Shown here in pieces: positions 35,001 to 46,059 of a stretch of 64,000 nucleotides of DNA; the stretch's first letter is position 1; each line of letters starts with the position of its first letter. The position numbers were made by a program, and so were the translations under genes. A model generated the notes under the pieces. It searched no databases, was not told the DNA's origin, and saw nothing but the letters and a program-made list of their open reading frames with translations. The stretch comes from Owenia fusiformis (taxonomy: Eukaryota > Annelida > Polychaeta > Sabellida > Oweniidae): positions 51,971,885 to 52,035,884 of the forward strand of contig CAIIXF020000001.1 in assembly GCA_903813345.2 (NCBI GenBank). Direction: 5' to 3'.

Positions 35001-36805
35001 ATATCGAAATATGGAAATTAAGGGATCCAAAGAAAGAAATAAAGTCAAAATAAACTGTACCTATTCTGTTAAGTTTGTTTTCTAGTGCACCAGGGTGGTT
35101 ATGCTTGATTGCATTCATCCGGCGATTTTGTGCCCCGCCAACTTGGTTACGATTTCCACCCTGTGGGCCCTGTTTGGGTCGTATTGCCTCCACTGGTAGC
35201 ACCCTCCGCCTTTTCTTTGGCAGCTTAGAACGTGCCTGTGTGTGCGAGTAGAACATCGCAAAGTTGGATACGATAACAGGGACGGGCAGAGCGATGGTTA
35301 ATACTCCAGTTAGCGCACAGAGTGAGCCAACAAACATGCCCACGTAGGTTTTGGGCGCCATATCGCCGTATCCAACAGTAGTCATTGTGACTATTGCCCA
35401 CCATAAGCCATCCGGGATACTAGTGAAGTCATTGTCCTTGTTGTACTGAATCCGCTCAGCGTAGAATATCAGCGCGGCAAATATAACTATACCAAGAACC
35501 AGGAAAAATATAAGTAGACTGAGTTCTCTGGCGCTTGCTTTGAATGTGTGTATCAGAATCTTTAACCCAGGAGAGTGCCTGGTCAGTTTGAATAATCTCA
35601 ATATACGGATGATACTTAAGAATTCTAATATTTCATTTTCTTTTTTTAAACGAGTTAGGAGGAAATCCAAATAAAAGGAAAGCGTCGCCACAAAGTCAAT
35701 AACGTTAACAGGTGCTTTGATAAACTCCCTCCTCGAGAAGGTGACGATGAAGCGAATAATAATTTCAAACGTAAACCAGGCGTTACATATACATTCTATG
35801 TAGAAAAATGCCTCGTGTGGCTCTGTCCCTGTCTTCTCCAGAGTCCAAATTGAGCTATCATTCCCATAGAGTGACATAGTTATGTTCTGGATTACTGGTA
35901 CCCTCATGTCCGGGTGAGTTTTTAAGCAGAATGAAAATATTGAAACCACTATGAAAAAAACGGATACGACTGATATGATCTGGAAAAAAGAGGATAATAG
36001 CATAATATATAATTAACGTTATTTATTCAATCGGTTAATGCAATTACGAAAGCTGTTCTGACTTATTGATTGATAACGTCATGATAGAATACCATGGCCA
36101 TGTATATTAGCTGCCGTTGCTATAGCATAAGTGGCTCGTTGGTGCAGCAGTTATGTTCTGATGTTTCTGGCTTGATGCCGATAGACTTATCTAGCTCAGC
36201 TACATAGATACACACACCATACTCTTAATCTAATCCTCATAGACTTGACCATTGACGTGAATAATATTAGAAATAAGGCTACTGTTACCACCTACCTTGG
36301 CTCCCATTGAGGAGTAGGGTTCATCGAATAATGCCCAGATTCTCGGCTTGACTTTCTGCCAACAGGTTAGATCTCCAGATTGATAGGATTCTTCAAGACT
36401 GAATTTCTTAAATATATCCTCCTCGCTTGGTTTGTCAGTGTCTAGATCAAGGCGGTCTAGAATGGTTAATGTCTCCTGTGTGTCCCTGTGTGTAGTATAA
36501 GTCATCCAGCAACATGGCTCTACTTGATTCGAGTCCAGCCCCCAAAATTCCAGCTCCTCTTCGAATAGGGGACCACATACATCTGTGGGGTAATGGAGCT
36601 TACCTGTTCTGTAGTAATTCAGAATCTGGGCGAATACCCCCGGGTGTCTATCAAAGAAATATTCATTCAAAACAGGGTCATAATTTGCTAACGCCTCTGT
36701 CAAACGCGACAAACGCGTCGCTGGGATCTTTTTCAGGGTGGCTTTGTATGTTTCATGACGTATTCCGCCGACATTGAGTATAACTCTGTTATCAGCATCC
36801 GTCAT
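19963..36805 (-). CDS. Shaw: Voltage-gated potassium channel, Shaw (Kv3/KCNC) family
   Basis: Exons on the minus strand: 36805-36296, 35979-35061, 26350-26159, 23785-23678, 23220-23113 and 20090-19963 (stop TAA), giving 654 aa if both duplicated tail exons are used. An in-frame TAG two codons before the ATG fixes the start. Residues 8-110 form the T1 tetramerisation domain with the HX5CX20CC zinc motif (H71, C77, C98, C99). S1 starts at about 171. The S4 segment contains [11 protein letters not shown], the pore filter is TTVGYGDM (about 371-375 for TVGYG), and S6 has PVPV (about 402-405). The core closely resembles insect Shaw, including the [14 protein letters not shown] segment after S6. 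There is no N-terminal extension before T1, so fast ball-type inactivation is not expected. Acts in the plasma membrane as a tetrameric delayed-rectifier channel. Core exons are certain; the tail exons rest on phase and splice sites. Confidence 0.93.
20821..21085 (-). pseudogene. Non-LTR retrotransposon (LINE) ORF2 C-terminal fragment
   Basis: The minus strand has an uninterrupted reading frame from 21030 to 20821. It contains [13 protein letters not shown], then a Cys/His motif in [17 protein letters not shown], which matches the C-terminal C-X-C...H...C region found after the reverse transcriptase in many LINEs. A one-base shift near 21030 links it to RSLEIPLNN upstream. It lies in the last intron of Shaw in the same orientation. 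Confidence 0.65.
21300..23712. repeat. 45-bp minisatellite within Shaw introns
   Basis: Several dozen units of about 45 bp (on the plus strand, for example GGTAGCACTCAACTATCAAA then CCTACTTGAGTTCTGTTT). A six-unit, 270-bp higher-order repeat is visible (variant AAGGTAATAC at 21621 and 21891), plus a ten-unit duplication (GTAAAACATC at 22171 and 22622). Units become irregular above about 22780. Each unit, read on the minus strand, carries CTCA(A/G)GTAGGT, a 5' splice-site-like sequence. The long ORFs on both strands arise because 45 is a multiple of three. Confidence 0.95.
23113..23220 (-). CDS. Shaw: Shaw tail exon, duplicate copy 2
   Basis: Same 108-base length, phases and splice signals as 23678-23785. 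The peptide differs at only a few positions (for example TTNTT to TANTT, and ANTNT to ANANT) and ends PIVKHNSG. The duplication includes intron sequence before the acceptor. The two copies could be used together or as alternatives, since each adds 36 residues in frame. Confidence 0.65.
23678..23785 (-). CDS. Shaw: Shaw tail exon, duplicate copy 1
   Basis: A 108-base exon, phase 1 to phase 1, with acceptor TTCCATTGTAG and a consensus donor CTCAG|GTAGGT. It begins [18 protein letters not shown] and ends PIVKHNSG. It is nearly identical to 23113-23220 over the exon and the acceptor side. Its 3' end and donor are homologous to the surrounding 45-bp minisatellite. A weaker donor 33 bases earlier (at 23711) would also keep frame. 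Confidence 0.65.
26159..26350 (-). CDS. Shaw: Shaw C-terminal tail exon (64 codons)
   Basis: Open for 192 bases between an acceptor TTTCGTAG and a donor CTCTG|GTTAGT, phase 1 on both sides, matching the single G carried out of the pore exon at 35061. It encodes a Ser/Pro-rich cytoplasmic segment (for example [20 protein letters not shown]) with many possible phosphorylation sites, typical of Kv3 tails. It lies 8.7 kb downstream of the pore exon. Confidence 0.7.
28921..29143. repeat. Interspersed repeat with inverted ends in a Shaw intron
   Basis: The ends TGGAGGATCCAGAAG and CTTCTGGATCCGCCA are inverted. The interior is G-rich, with a run of 13 G and GGGCCC blocks. The short ORFs here read Gly/Pro-rich peptides on both strands and are products of the repeat, not genes. 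Confidence 0.55.
30621..30659 (-). CDS. Shaw: Candidate 39-bp microexon of Shaw
   Basis: A long T-rich tract ending TTTTGCTTTAG is followed by 39 open bases and a perfect GTAAGT donor. Phase 1 in and out fits between the pore exon (35061) and the tail exon (26350), adding 13 residues ([13 protein letters not shown], with the first codon completed by the upstream G). The splice signals are as good as those of the confirmed exons. There is no homologue I can name. Confidence 0.5.
31000..35060. other. Shaw: First tail intron of Shaw, central part
   Basis: No further exon could be supported between the pore exon and the candidate microexon at 30621. Minus-strand ORFs at 31942-32172 and 32133-32336 lack usable splice sites in the required phase. 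Confidence 0.4.
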
Positions 36806-38200
36806 TTTCCTCTAGGAGACGTATCGTTATTCTATAACCGTACCATCCCACCAGGCACTTTCTGTGTATGGAATAAATATCCAAGTTTGTGATCGTTTTA
36901 TTCCCTGGGGTTCATTCAAGTCATCCTTCCCAAGTTCACAGCTAGCACATGATTTTCTATCAAATCCAACACGTTCATTTAGCGGGAGATTCCTCTAAGT
37001 CCTTCATAAAATATTGTGATCAAAGCTGTAAGTAGCGTGTAGTTGATGATTGTTATTTACCGTATTCACCTCAGATGTTTCTCCGCTTATCTTTTTTGCA
37101 TGTATTAATTTGAAGTCCTGCTGCAGGAGTATCGATCGATCCGGTTGCCTTACTGTGGAGGAATGGATGCCGTTCCAGTAAACACAAATCAAATCTTGCC
37201 GAACTGATGTTTGGAAACCGCCAGATGGGTTATTCTACAGAATCTAAAAATAAACAATGAACTACATTAGCATGGCGAATATGTATCCTGCAATATTCAA
37301 GTAATTGACATAGTCTCGTATATTCATTTAGTCTAAGCCCATGATAATTACCAAGCCATGCAATTTAATTTGGCCGCCATTTTGCTACAATGGCTAATCT
37401 CATATAACAATATCGCGGGGATTCGGCCATGAAGTAACTTAATGAATTCCAACTAGATACATAACACCTCTCTTTCATAAAATGATAAGTGGTTAGGTCA
37501 TAATTGTAAGAGTGTTTATTGATTAGACGGCTGTTGTGATTGGGGTCGCAAAGGCAAAATTAAGTAAGAACCAATCAATATAGCATAATCGTACAACAGT
37601 AAAACAAGTGCGCATATTGCTCCAATATAATATTGACAGTGAACATGTCGGGATATTGACAATTGTACGTTTTTAAAATGCTTTAGAACAACGAACATAT
37701 TAAATTGACCCATGTGAGAAGCGCATATCCATTACATGAATAACATTTTGTGACTAAGATTAATCATTACCAATTAAGGTAAATAATGTATTGTTCACGG
37801 TGTTGGACATTTATTTGAACTCACATTCAGATAGCGATGTAGATTGTAGAAGGGATATATGCCCAAAGTAATCAAACTCCATCTGTTTAACTAAAAATAG
37901 AAATAGTTTGGCCATTATGTAAACCAAAGGAAAGATGAAAGTGATTACTCAAAATCATTCACGGGAGGTTGAAAAAATTTCTTAGATTTCTTATCATCTT
38001 CTAATTTGACGTCCATAACATTCTGACAGAAGTGACAAACGTGACGTATTTACCAGGACGTTTTTAATCATCCATCGTTGTGAAATTAACGATTACCCAC
38101 TCTGATCCCAATATAGAATGAAGCCTAGTTGTTAACTCTTTCCTGATCTTTATGATGGTATATACATGGAATATGAACTAATAATCGAAGATGATTGCCA
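36806..38200. other. Region upstream of Shaw
   Basis: It must hold the 5' UTR and promoter of Shaw unless further upstream exons exist. I see no convincing core promoter motif or first exon. Confidence 0.35.
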
Positions 38201-38211
38201 CTGCAGTAATT

Positions 38212-38302
38212 TGCTCTTTGCTTTCGTTCGACTTCGCATCTATTAAAAGAGAGCTTCGTCTTCATTGTAAGAATTTTATAACTAGACACTGCGCTCAGGG
38301 TA
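38212..38302. mobile_element. 91-bp miniature element, second copy of the same family
   Basis: It shares the TCGTTCGACTTCGC and AGAGAGCTTCGTCTTC core with the copy at 63871. The flanks GCAGTAATT (38203-38211) and GCAGTGATT (38303-38311) form a 9-bp target duplication with one mismatch, so this insertion is older. Confidence 0.6.
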
Positions 38303-38499
38303 GCAGTGATTAACATGATTAAAGATCATGTCAAGAATTGAAATGTACTAGTATTGGATTATGGTGAGGATCTCATGGAAATGTTGTTAGTTATATGGCT
38401 GAGATACCGTTTGTAATAAAAAATATAAGAAAATACGAGCATAAAGTAGGGCTATAAGGGGATTGAGGCTAGCAAACAATATCATGAAAATTATGTTGG

Positions 38500-39420
38500 G
38501 TAGAGGCATAAAATTATAAAGAAAAATCGTGAGGGTGGAGGGATAGTTAAAAAATAGTAATAATCCTGAAGGGACATCAAAATAGCAACAGTAAATTTCT
38601 TTTATAAAGATCTTGTAGGGTTGACCGCAGAAATAGAAAAACAATAACATAAAGACCGTGTAGGATGAAGGGATCGTATGTCACGTTCATAAATACCTTG
38701 AAGGATGAAGGGATGGTATAACAATTTTATAGAAACCTTGTTTTATATGTCTCTGGTAAAAGGTATAGTAAAACAATTTTATAAAAACTGTAGGGTGAAG
38801 GGATGGTACAAGGATTTTATAAAAACAGTTTAGGATAAAGGGGTACATGTAGTAAACAATTTTCATAAAAATCTTCCAGGTTGACGGATAGTAAAACAAG
38901 TTCAGAATAGTGAAGGGTGGATAGATGATGTAACAGTTTTATAAAAATGTTGTTTATTAAAGGGATATTTAAAACGATTTGATAAAAAACCTTGTTGAAG
39001 GGATTTTGAAACGATTTTATGTGGAGGGATGATAAAGCAATTTCCAAAAATTGTAGGGTAGAGATGGTAAATTTTATATAAACTCTGTATGTAGGTTGAG
39101 AGAACACATTTTTAAAGACCTTGTAGGGTGAAGGGATATATATACATAATAAAAGGGAACAATTATCTAAAATTGTAGAGTAGGTCAGAGACTTCAAATA
39201 TTTCAGAAAATTGAGTTAGGATGGAGGTTGCATAAATCAATTGTATCCCAAAATACGGTTGGATAGAATGAAAGTGAAACAATTTCATTAAGAAAATTAT
39301 ATCATAGTAGATGGAAAATGTTTACAAAGAGTATGTTTGGGTGGACGGGTGATATTGAATATTTTATTTCCTAGATAATAGTAGACTGGCGATAAAGTAA
39401 CACAATTTCATTGAAAAGGT
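38500..39420. repeat. Degenerate minisatellite of about 60 bp
   Basis: Repeated, diverged units of the type GAAGGGATGGTA...AACAATTTTATAAAAACCTTGTAGGGT (shown here in two parts) recur roughly every 60 bases. Unit lengths vary widely. It shares the A-GGGATGGT core with the arrays at 42.8-46 kb and looks older. Confidence 0.6.
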
Positions 39421-40629
39421 AAGATGGGCTTTATTATCTTTTGACTCGTTATGGTTCTTATTGTTTGCTGCATCTATTTTGTTCTCTCTCCATTGTGATA
39501 CTATATGAGATGCTTAATACATCTAATGTACTTATTTAGTACTATGTGACTCAATCACGACTACTGTATGTTACATATCAAATCGAATCTGTTCTTCCCA
39601 GCTTTCCCAAATACTTTAATTGTGATACAGCTCCATTACCACCCCTTCAATAGTCAATACAGAATTGTATAACTCTATTGGGAAATTATGAATGTGTCAG
39701 TAGTATGTCGGCATCATTTCACATTTCATTACTTTAAAAGCGAATACAGATCTGTTAACGGACTTGTAGCGTTTTATAAGTCCCTTATGTTTATCACATA
39801 TAAAGTTTGTGTACTTTGTCATCATTTGTCGCGCAGTTCTATCCGTTCATAAGGAGACATCGTTATAATATAGTTACTTAATGTGTGAACTATTATCAAT
39901 TACATCGCAATAATAGATATTGTATGAATACTGTGAATGTTACAATTAGTAAAAAGTTCATAAAAGTAATATTTAATTTGATGAACACTGGGATGTTGGC
40001 AGATCTCTAATGACTCTAATTTCTGGTTTGAATATACTATCAGATTTATAAATGCAGTTACATTCGGTTTATTTATCAGACGTATTATTGCTTTGTAAAT
40101 CGATGTACAAACAAAAACAAGTCGCCAAAAAGCATATGCAAGGTGACACAAAAATACAGCCCATGATTGAAAACGTCCGTGAACATTAAATATTGTCATT
40201 CATAACTAAATCTCTGCCTATCAACATCTGACCAAATTACACTCATTTCATTTGAGACCACATCTAACAAATCCTGTTTTAGAGCAGCAATTGATGAACC
40301 GGCAAAATTATTTCTTGAGTAGACTCCTCAAGGACAGGTAAAAGTGTTTGAAAGCAATCCAGAAATAACTCGATTGTTTGGCAAAAAATGTAAAGCAAGA
40401 AATCAATCTTGAAAACTTGTCTTTCTGAATAACTTTATGAGAGAGCATGCCTATATCTAGACGGAAATGCTAACATTAAAAATCCTTGTTGCCATATGAA
40501 TAGACTCACATGAATATATCATTGTATCAACTTTCAAGCATTGAACACATCTACACATATCCAGTAATTTCTTGTATCGCCAAATTATTTGATAGTATAG
40601 GGCTTTATTTTGGGTCAGAAAGTGGGCAA

Positions 40630-40706
40630 ATGGCATTCGTTCGACTTCGCCTCTTAAAAGAGAGCTTCGTCTTCAAGTTTATAACTAGACTTGCACGCAG
40701 GGTATA
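40630..40706. mobile_element. Third copy of the miniature element family
   Basis: It contains GCATTCGTTCGACTTCGC, then AGAGAGCTTCGTCTTC, and ends CACGCAGGGTA. No target duplication can be seen and the left end is degraded. It has the same orientation as the other two copies. Confidence 0.6.
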
Positions 40707-40844
40707 GTTAACTAGTCTTTGCAAAAGGAATTTTGCCATACACATATACACACACATGCATTTCATCATTGATATTTGCTCTATTTTTGTGAACACCATT
40801 TGAGCTCTTCAGATTTGAAGTTCAATTTCCAAGTGTCAGATCAG

Positions 40845-41003
40845 CTTTCACTATTTAGTTTGGATCTTATCATTGCATCTATCATGTTTTTAGGCTCAAA
40901 AGACAACTGCAAAGATGTAGCAATGTCAACGGTAATGTCAATAATAAAAGATAATATTGGGCTAAGAATCGAGCCCTATGGGACACCAGACTATACTTTT
41001 GCG
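40845..41003 (-). pseudogene. LINE reverse transcriptase fragment
   Basis: The minus strand reads AKV-stop-SGVP-stop-GSILSPIL. This is the reverse transcriptase core KVQSGVPQGSILGPLL-type motif with both Gln codons (CAG) changed to TAG. It is followed by an open stretch with IIDITVDIA. Clearly dead. The plus-strand ORF over it (ending IEPYGTP) is its antisense shadow. Confidence 0.6.
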
Positions 41004-41720
41004 GATTAGGCTTTGAAAATCATATACATATAATTTATGATGAATTTATGCCTTTCCATTATTTTTACATCATATTGTAAGTGTAGTTAGTTGTTTCAAC
41101 ATATTGATTTCATAAATGCAATAATCGATCAAACGCATAACTTACAGCAAATCAAAGGAGAACGAATATGAACTTCTGTATAAATAAAATGTCCTATGTT
41201 CTTGTGATTTTGGATTGAGATAATAATTGATTCCTGAATGGCGGTGTGAGATAATATTTCTTTGTCGTTCAGATCTCATAGGATGAGATTCGTTTTCTTT
41301 TTAACTGACTGTGCCGTGTTCATGCCTTGTTTTTCTAAAACCCTTTGAAAAAAGTTAAACAAACTTTTCTCGACAAATCGCTATCTGTATTGGGTCTTCA
41401 AGGAGGGGATGGGGATGGTTAACCTTGGCATAAGCCTTCCGCGATAACATGTAATTCGATGTCACCAAATTAAATACAAACACCATACAATAAAATATCA
41501 AGCAGTATTATATATATATATGACTCTACTGTTGTTGGTGAGCGTCCTTTGGAAGTGTAAGAGTAAAAGTATGATGCAACAAAGTCAACCATCAAGAAGA
41601 TAAAAGCCATAATTTGGTTATAACCGAATATGTAATTCATACAATAGCAGTATGGAAGGATTCTTGTATACATAGAATATAAGTAATTAGGAAAAGTTGA
41701 ACAGTCTCATATAGACTATA

Positions 41721-42731
41721 CAGGGTGTTCCAAAAGTTGCAGGACTGGTGTTGGCATTTTGTCAATTTTGCACTTAGAGTCTTGAAATTTTCACAAATTG
41801 TACTTTGAAGTATTGCGACTAAACTTGTAAAGTGTCAGAAAAAATGATGAAATGCGGTTAGAGTTATGGTTACTATAGTAACATGACATTCCAATACCCG
41901 GGGCAACTTTTTTCCTGAAAATGTAATATCTAACATTTTTGTATTACTGAAAAAAGTATCTGATTCACCTATTATAATTCAACATTTCTTGCTTATTCCA
42001 TTAGTTGCTTTGTTGTAAAGATGTTGCTATACAACTCAGATTCAAGTATTATTTCATAATGATAATAATATTTATTCAATCTCCTGGAATATCACTATGT
42101 TTAACAGTCTGAACAATTCACGGTTGAGTTTTTAAAAAGACCCAATTTGAAACCAGTCATCCTCCTTGATAGCGCGCCTGTCCGTAGGTCACCATTAAAG
42201 ACCATGCAGCTAAAGATGAGCTAGGTCTTGGGTCTAAAACCATGCACCATACTCTTCTGATCATGCAATATCTGATTTTTACTTATATTGAAAACGGAAT
42301 GCTAATCAGTGCTGTAAGACCTTTAAAGATGAGAATGACCTTCTCCAAATTATCCAATCGACCCTGCGTGACATGTCCTCAAATGGGTTTTCTCATGTGT
42401 TTGGGTCATGTATATAGAGTACTACTCTTGTACTGACCAAAGAGGAGCCTATTTTTCAAAGTAGAGGATACATAGGAATATCAAATGATGTAAAACAAAT
42501 GTAATTCCCACCAGTTGTTGCATTTCAACTTTGATATGGCATGTACAAAATGATATGGGATGTACAAAATGCTTAATGTCTCTGTAACTTTTTGCGTAGA
42601 ATGTTGCCCCGGGTATTGCGATGTCATGTTACTATAGCAACCATTACTCTACCCGAGTTTCATATATTTTGTCGAAACTTTGCAGTCTTAGTAACGATAC
42701 ATAAAAGTCCTGTTACTTTTGGAACACCCTG
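41721..42731. mobile_element. Tc1/mariner-pogo type element, deleted
   Basis: It is flanked by TA (41719-41720 and 42732-42733), with inverted ends CAGGGTGTTCCAAAAGT. Similarity between arms continues to a shared segment containing TACCCGGGGCAAC (about 41900 and 42610), so the arms are roughly 130-190 bp. Near 42150 the plus strand reads KPVILLDSAPV, which resembles the catalytic-Asp segment of pogo/Tigger-like transposases, but the frame breaks soon after. Non-autonomous. Confidence 0.7.
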
Positions 42732-42839
42732 TATACACTAACCGCATGGAGAAATAATACTAATCTCATATCAAATTATGATATTGGATAGTCTCATGTA
42801 TTTTGAAAAGTTATGGAGGACACCCGGGTTGAACAATTT

Positions 42840-43450
42840 CGAATGAAACAAAAGTCTAGAGGGATGGTTGAAGAAATGCATATGGAATAGTATTAGGGAG
42901 GGATGGTTGAAGAATCGCATATGAAATAGTAGGGAGGGATTGTTGAGATATGAAATAGTAGAAAGGAGGAATATTTGAAGAATCGCATATGAAATAGTAG
43001 TAGGGAGGGATGGTTGAGATATGAAATAGTAGTAGGTAGGGATGGTTGAAGAATCGCATATGAAATAGATGTAGGGAGGGATTGTTGAGATATGAAATAG
43101 TAGAAGGGAGGAATGGTTGAAGAATCGCATATGAAATAGTAGTAGGGAGGGATTGTTGAGATATGAAATAGTAGAAGGGAGGAATGGTTGAAGAATCGCA
43201 TATGAAATAGTAGTAGGGAGGGATGGTTGAGATATGAAATAGTAGTAGGTAGGCATGGTTGAAGAATCGCATATGAAATAGATGTAGGGAGGGATGTTTG
43301 AATATTATAGTAGTAGGTAGGCATGGTTGAAGAATCGCATATGAAATAGATGTAGGGAGGGATGTTTGAATATATAGTAGTAGGGAGGGATGGTTAAATA
43401 TATGAAATATTAGTAGGATGGGATGATTGTTGAATATATGAAATAGTAAT
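42840..43450. repeat. 71-bp dimeric minisatellite next to the 39-bp array
   Basis: Alternating units of about 39 bp (with GAAGAATCGCATATGAAATA) and about 32 bp (with TTGAGATATGAAATAGTAG) form a 71-bp dimer, seen exactly at 43081 and 43152. The GGGAGGGATGGTTGA core links it to the 39-bp array. Confidence 0.85.
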
Positions 43451-43474
43451 GTGGGGGGGGGGGTGTGGTTGAAT

Positions 43475-46035
43475 AATCGCAAAGTAGTAGTATGGAGGGA
43501 TTGTTGAAGAAATAGGAAGTATGGAAGGATGGTTGAATAATCACATATAAAGTATGGAGGGATGGTTCAATAACATATAAAGTAGTAGTATGGAGGGATG
43601 GTTGAATAATCACATACAAAGTAGTAGTATGGAGGGATGGTGGAATAATCACATATAAAGTAGTCGTATGGAGGGATGGTTGAATAATCACATACAAAGT
43701 AGTAGTATGGAGGGATGGTGGAATAATCTCATATAAAGTAGTCGTATGGAGGGATGGTGGAATAATCACATATAAAGTAGTAGTATGGAGGGATGGTGGA
43801 ATAATCACATATAAAGTAGTCGTATGGAGGGATGGTGGAATAATCACATATAAAGTAGTAGTATGGAGGGATGGTGGAATAATCACATATAAAGTATGGA
43901 GGGATGGTTGAATAATCACATATAAAGTAGTAGTATGGAGGGATGGTGGAATAATCACATATAAAGTATGGAGGGATGGTTGAATAATCACATATAAAGT
44001 AGTAGTATGGAGGGATGGTGGAATAATCACATATAAAGTCGTAGTATGGAGGGATGGTGGAATAATCACATATAAAATAGTAGTATTGAGGGATGGAGGA
44101 ATAATCACATAAAGTAGTAGTATGGAGGGATGGTTGAATAATCACATATAAAGTAGTAGTATGAAGGGATGGTGGAATAATCACATATAAAGTAGTAGTA
44201 TGGAGGGATGGTGGAATAATCACATACAAAGTAGTAGTATGGAGGGATGGTGGAATAATCACATATAAAGTAGTAGTATGGAGGGATGGTGGAATAATCA
44301 CATATAAAGTCGTAGTATGGAGGGATGGTGGAATAATCACATATAAAATAGTAGTATTGAGGGATGGAGGAATAATCACATAAAGTAGTAGTATGGAGGG
44401 ATGGTTGAATAATCACATATAAAGTAGTAGTATGAAGGGATGGTGGAATAATCACATATAAAGTCGTAGTATGGAGGGATGGTGGAATAATCACATATAA
44501 AATAGTAGTATGGATGGATGGTGGAATAATCACATATTAGTATGGAGGGATGGTGGAATAATCACATATAAAGTAGTAGTATGGAAAGATGGTGGAATAA
44601 TCACATATAAAGTAGTAGTATGGAGGGATGGTGGAATAATCACACATAAGTAGTTGTATGGAGGGATGGTGGAATAATCACATATAAACTAGTAGTATGG
44701 AGGGATGGTGGAATAATCACATATAAACTAGTAGTATGGAGGGATGGTGGAATAATCACATATAAAGTAGTAGTATGGAGGGATGGTGGAATAATCACAT
44801 ATAAAGTAGTAGTATGGAGGGATGGTGGAATAATCACATATACGAGGGGTGATCAATAAGTAATGGACGCTTTTTTACACAGATACTTTTTATGGACAAA
44901 TCCCTTCATATAAAGTATGGAGGGATGGTGGAATAATCACATATAAACTAGTAGTATGGAGGGATGGTGGAATAATCACATATAAAGTAGTAGTATGGAG
45001 GGATGGTGGAATAATCACATATAAAGTAGTAGTATGGAGGGATGGTGGAATAATCACATATAAAGTAGTAGTATGGAGGGATGGTGGAATAATCACATAT
45101 AAGTAGTAGTATGGAGGGATGGTTGAATAATCACATACAAAGTAGTAGTATGGAGGGATGGTGGAATAATCACATAAAGTAGTAGTATGGAAAGATGGTT
45201 CAATAATCACATAAAGTAGTAGTATGGAAAGATGGTGGAATAATCACATATAAAGTAGTAGTATGGAGGGATGGTGGAATAATCACATAAAGTAGTAGTA
45301 TGGAAAGATGGTGGAATAATCACATATAAAGTAGTAGTATGGAGGGATGGTGGAATAATCACATATAAAGTAGTAGTATGGAGGGATGGTGCAATAATCA
45401 CATATAAAGTAGTTGTATGGAGGGATGGTGGAATAATCACATATAAACTAGTAGTATGGAGGGATGGTGGAATAATCACATACAAAGTAGTAGTATGGAG
45501 GGATGGTGGAATAATCACATATAAAGTAGTAGTATGGAGGGATGGTTCAATAATCACATATAAACTAGTAGTATGGAGGGATGGTGGAATAATCACATAT
45601 AAAGTAGTAGTATGGAGGGATGGTGCAATAATCACATATAAACTAGTAGTATGGAGGGATGGTTGAATAATCACATACAAAGTAGTAGTATGGAGGGATG
45701 GTGCAATAATCACATATAAACTAGTAGTATGGAGGGATGGTGGGATAATCACATATAAAGTAGTAGTATGGAGGGATGGTGGAATAATCACATATAAAGT
45801 AGTAGTATGGAAAGATGGTGGAATAATCACATATAAAGTAGTAGTATGGAGGGATGGTGCAATAGTCACATATAAGTAGTAGTATGGAGGGATGGTGGAA
45901 TAGTCACATATAAAGTAGTAGTATGGAGGGATGGTGGAATAATCACATATAAACTAGTAGTATGGAGGGATGGTGGAATAATCACATATAAAGTACAAGG
46001 TAGTATGGAGGGATGGTGGAATAAGCCATATGGAT
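43475..46035. repeat. 39-bp minisatellite array, about 2.6 kb
   Basis: About 65 units of GTAGTAGTATGGAGGGATGG followed by TGGAATAATCACATATAAA. Variants include deletion of GTAGTA, TGGTTGAAT for TGGTGGAAT, and AACTAG for AAGTAG. They are mixed in short runs, suggesting local duplication. The minus-strand ORFs with 13-residue repeats are artefacts of a unit divisible by three. Confidence 0.95.
44843..44907. mobile_element. 65-bp mariner-end fragment inserted in the 39-bp tandem array
   Basis: The only clear foreign sequence in the array. It begins CGAGGGGTGATCAATAAGTA after a TA, the look of a mariner terminal repeat, and ends at TCCCTT, where array sequence resumes at CATATAAAG. The right terminal repeat is missing. 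Confidence 0.5.
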
Positions 46036-46059
46036 ATATGGTAGAAATTTTGGAGGGAT

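Noticed and set aside
40776-41009. Plus-strand ORF ending GLRIEPYGTPDYTFAD
   Set aside because: It is the antisense shadow of a reverse transcriptase GVPQGS-type motif on the minus strand.
42771-45869. Several long minus-strand ORFs with 13-residue Ile/Pro/Ser/Thr repeats
   Set aside because: Products of the 39-bp and 71-bp tandem arrays; several frames are open over the same DNA and no start or splice context supports a gene.
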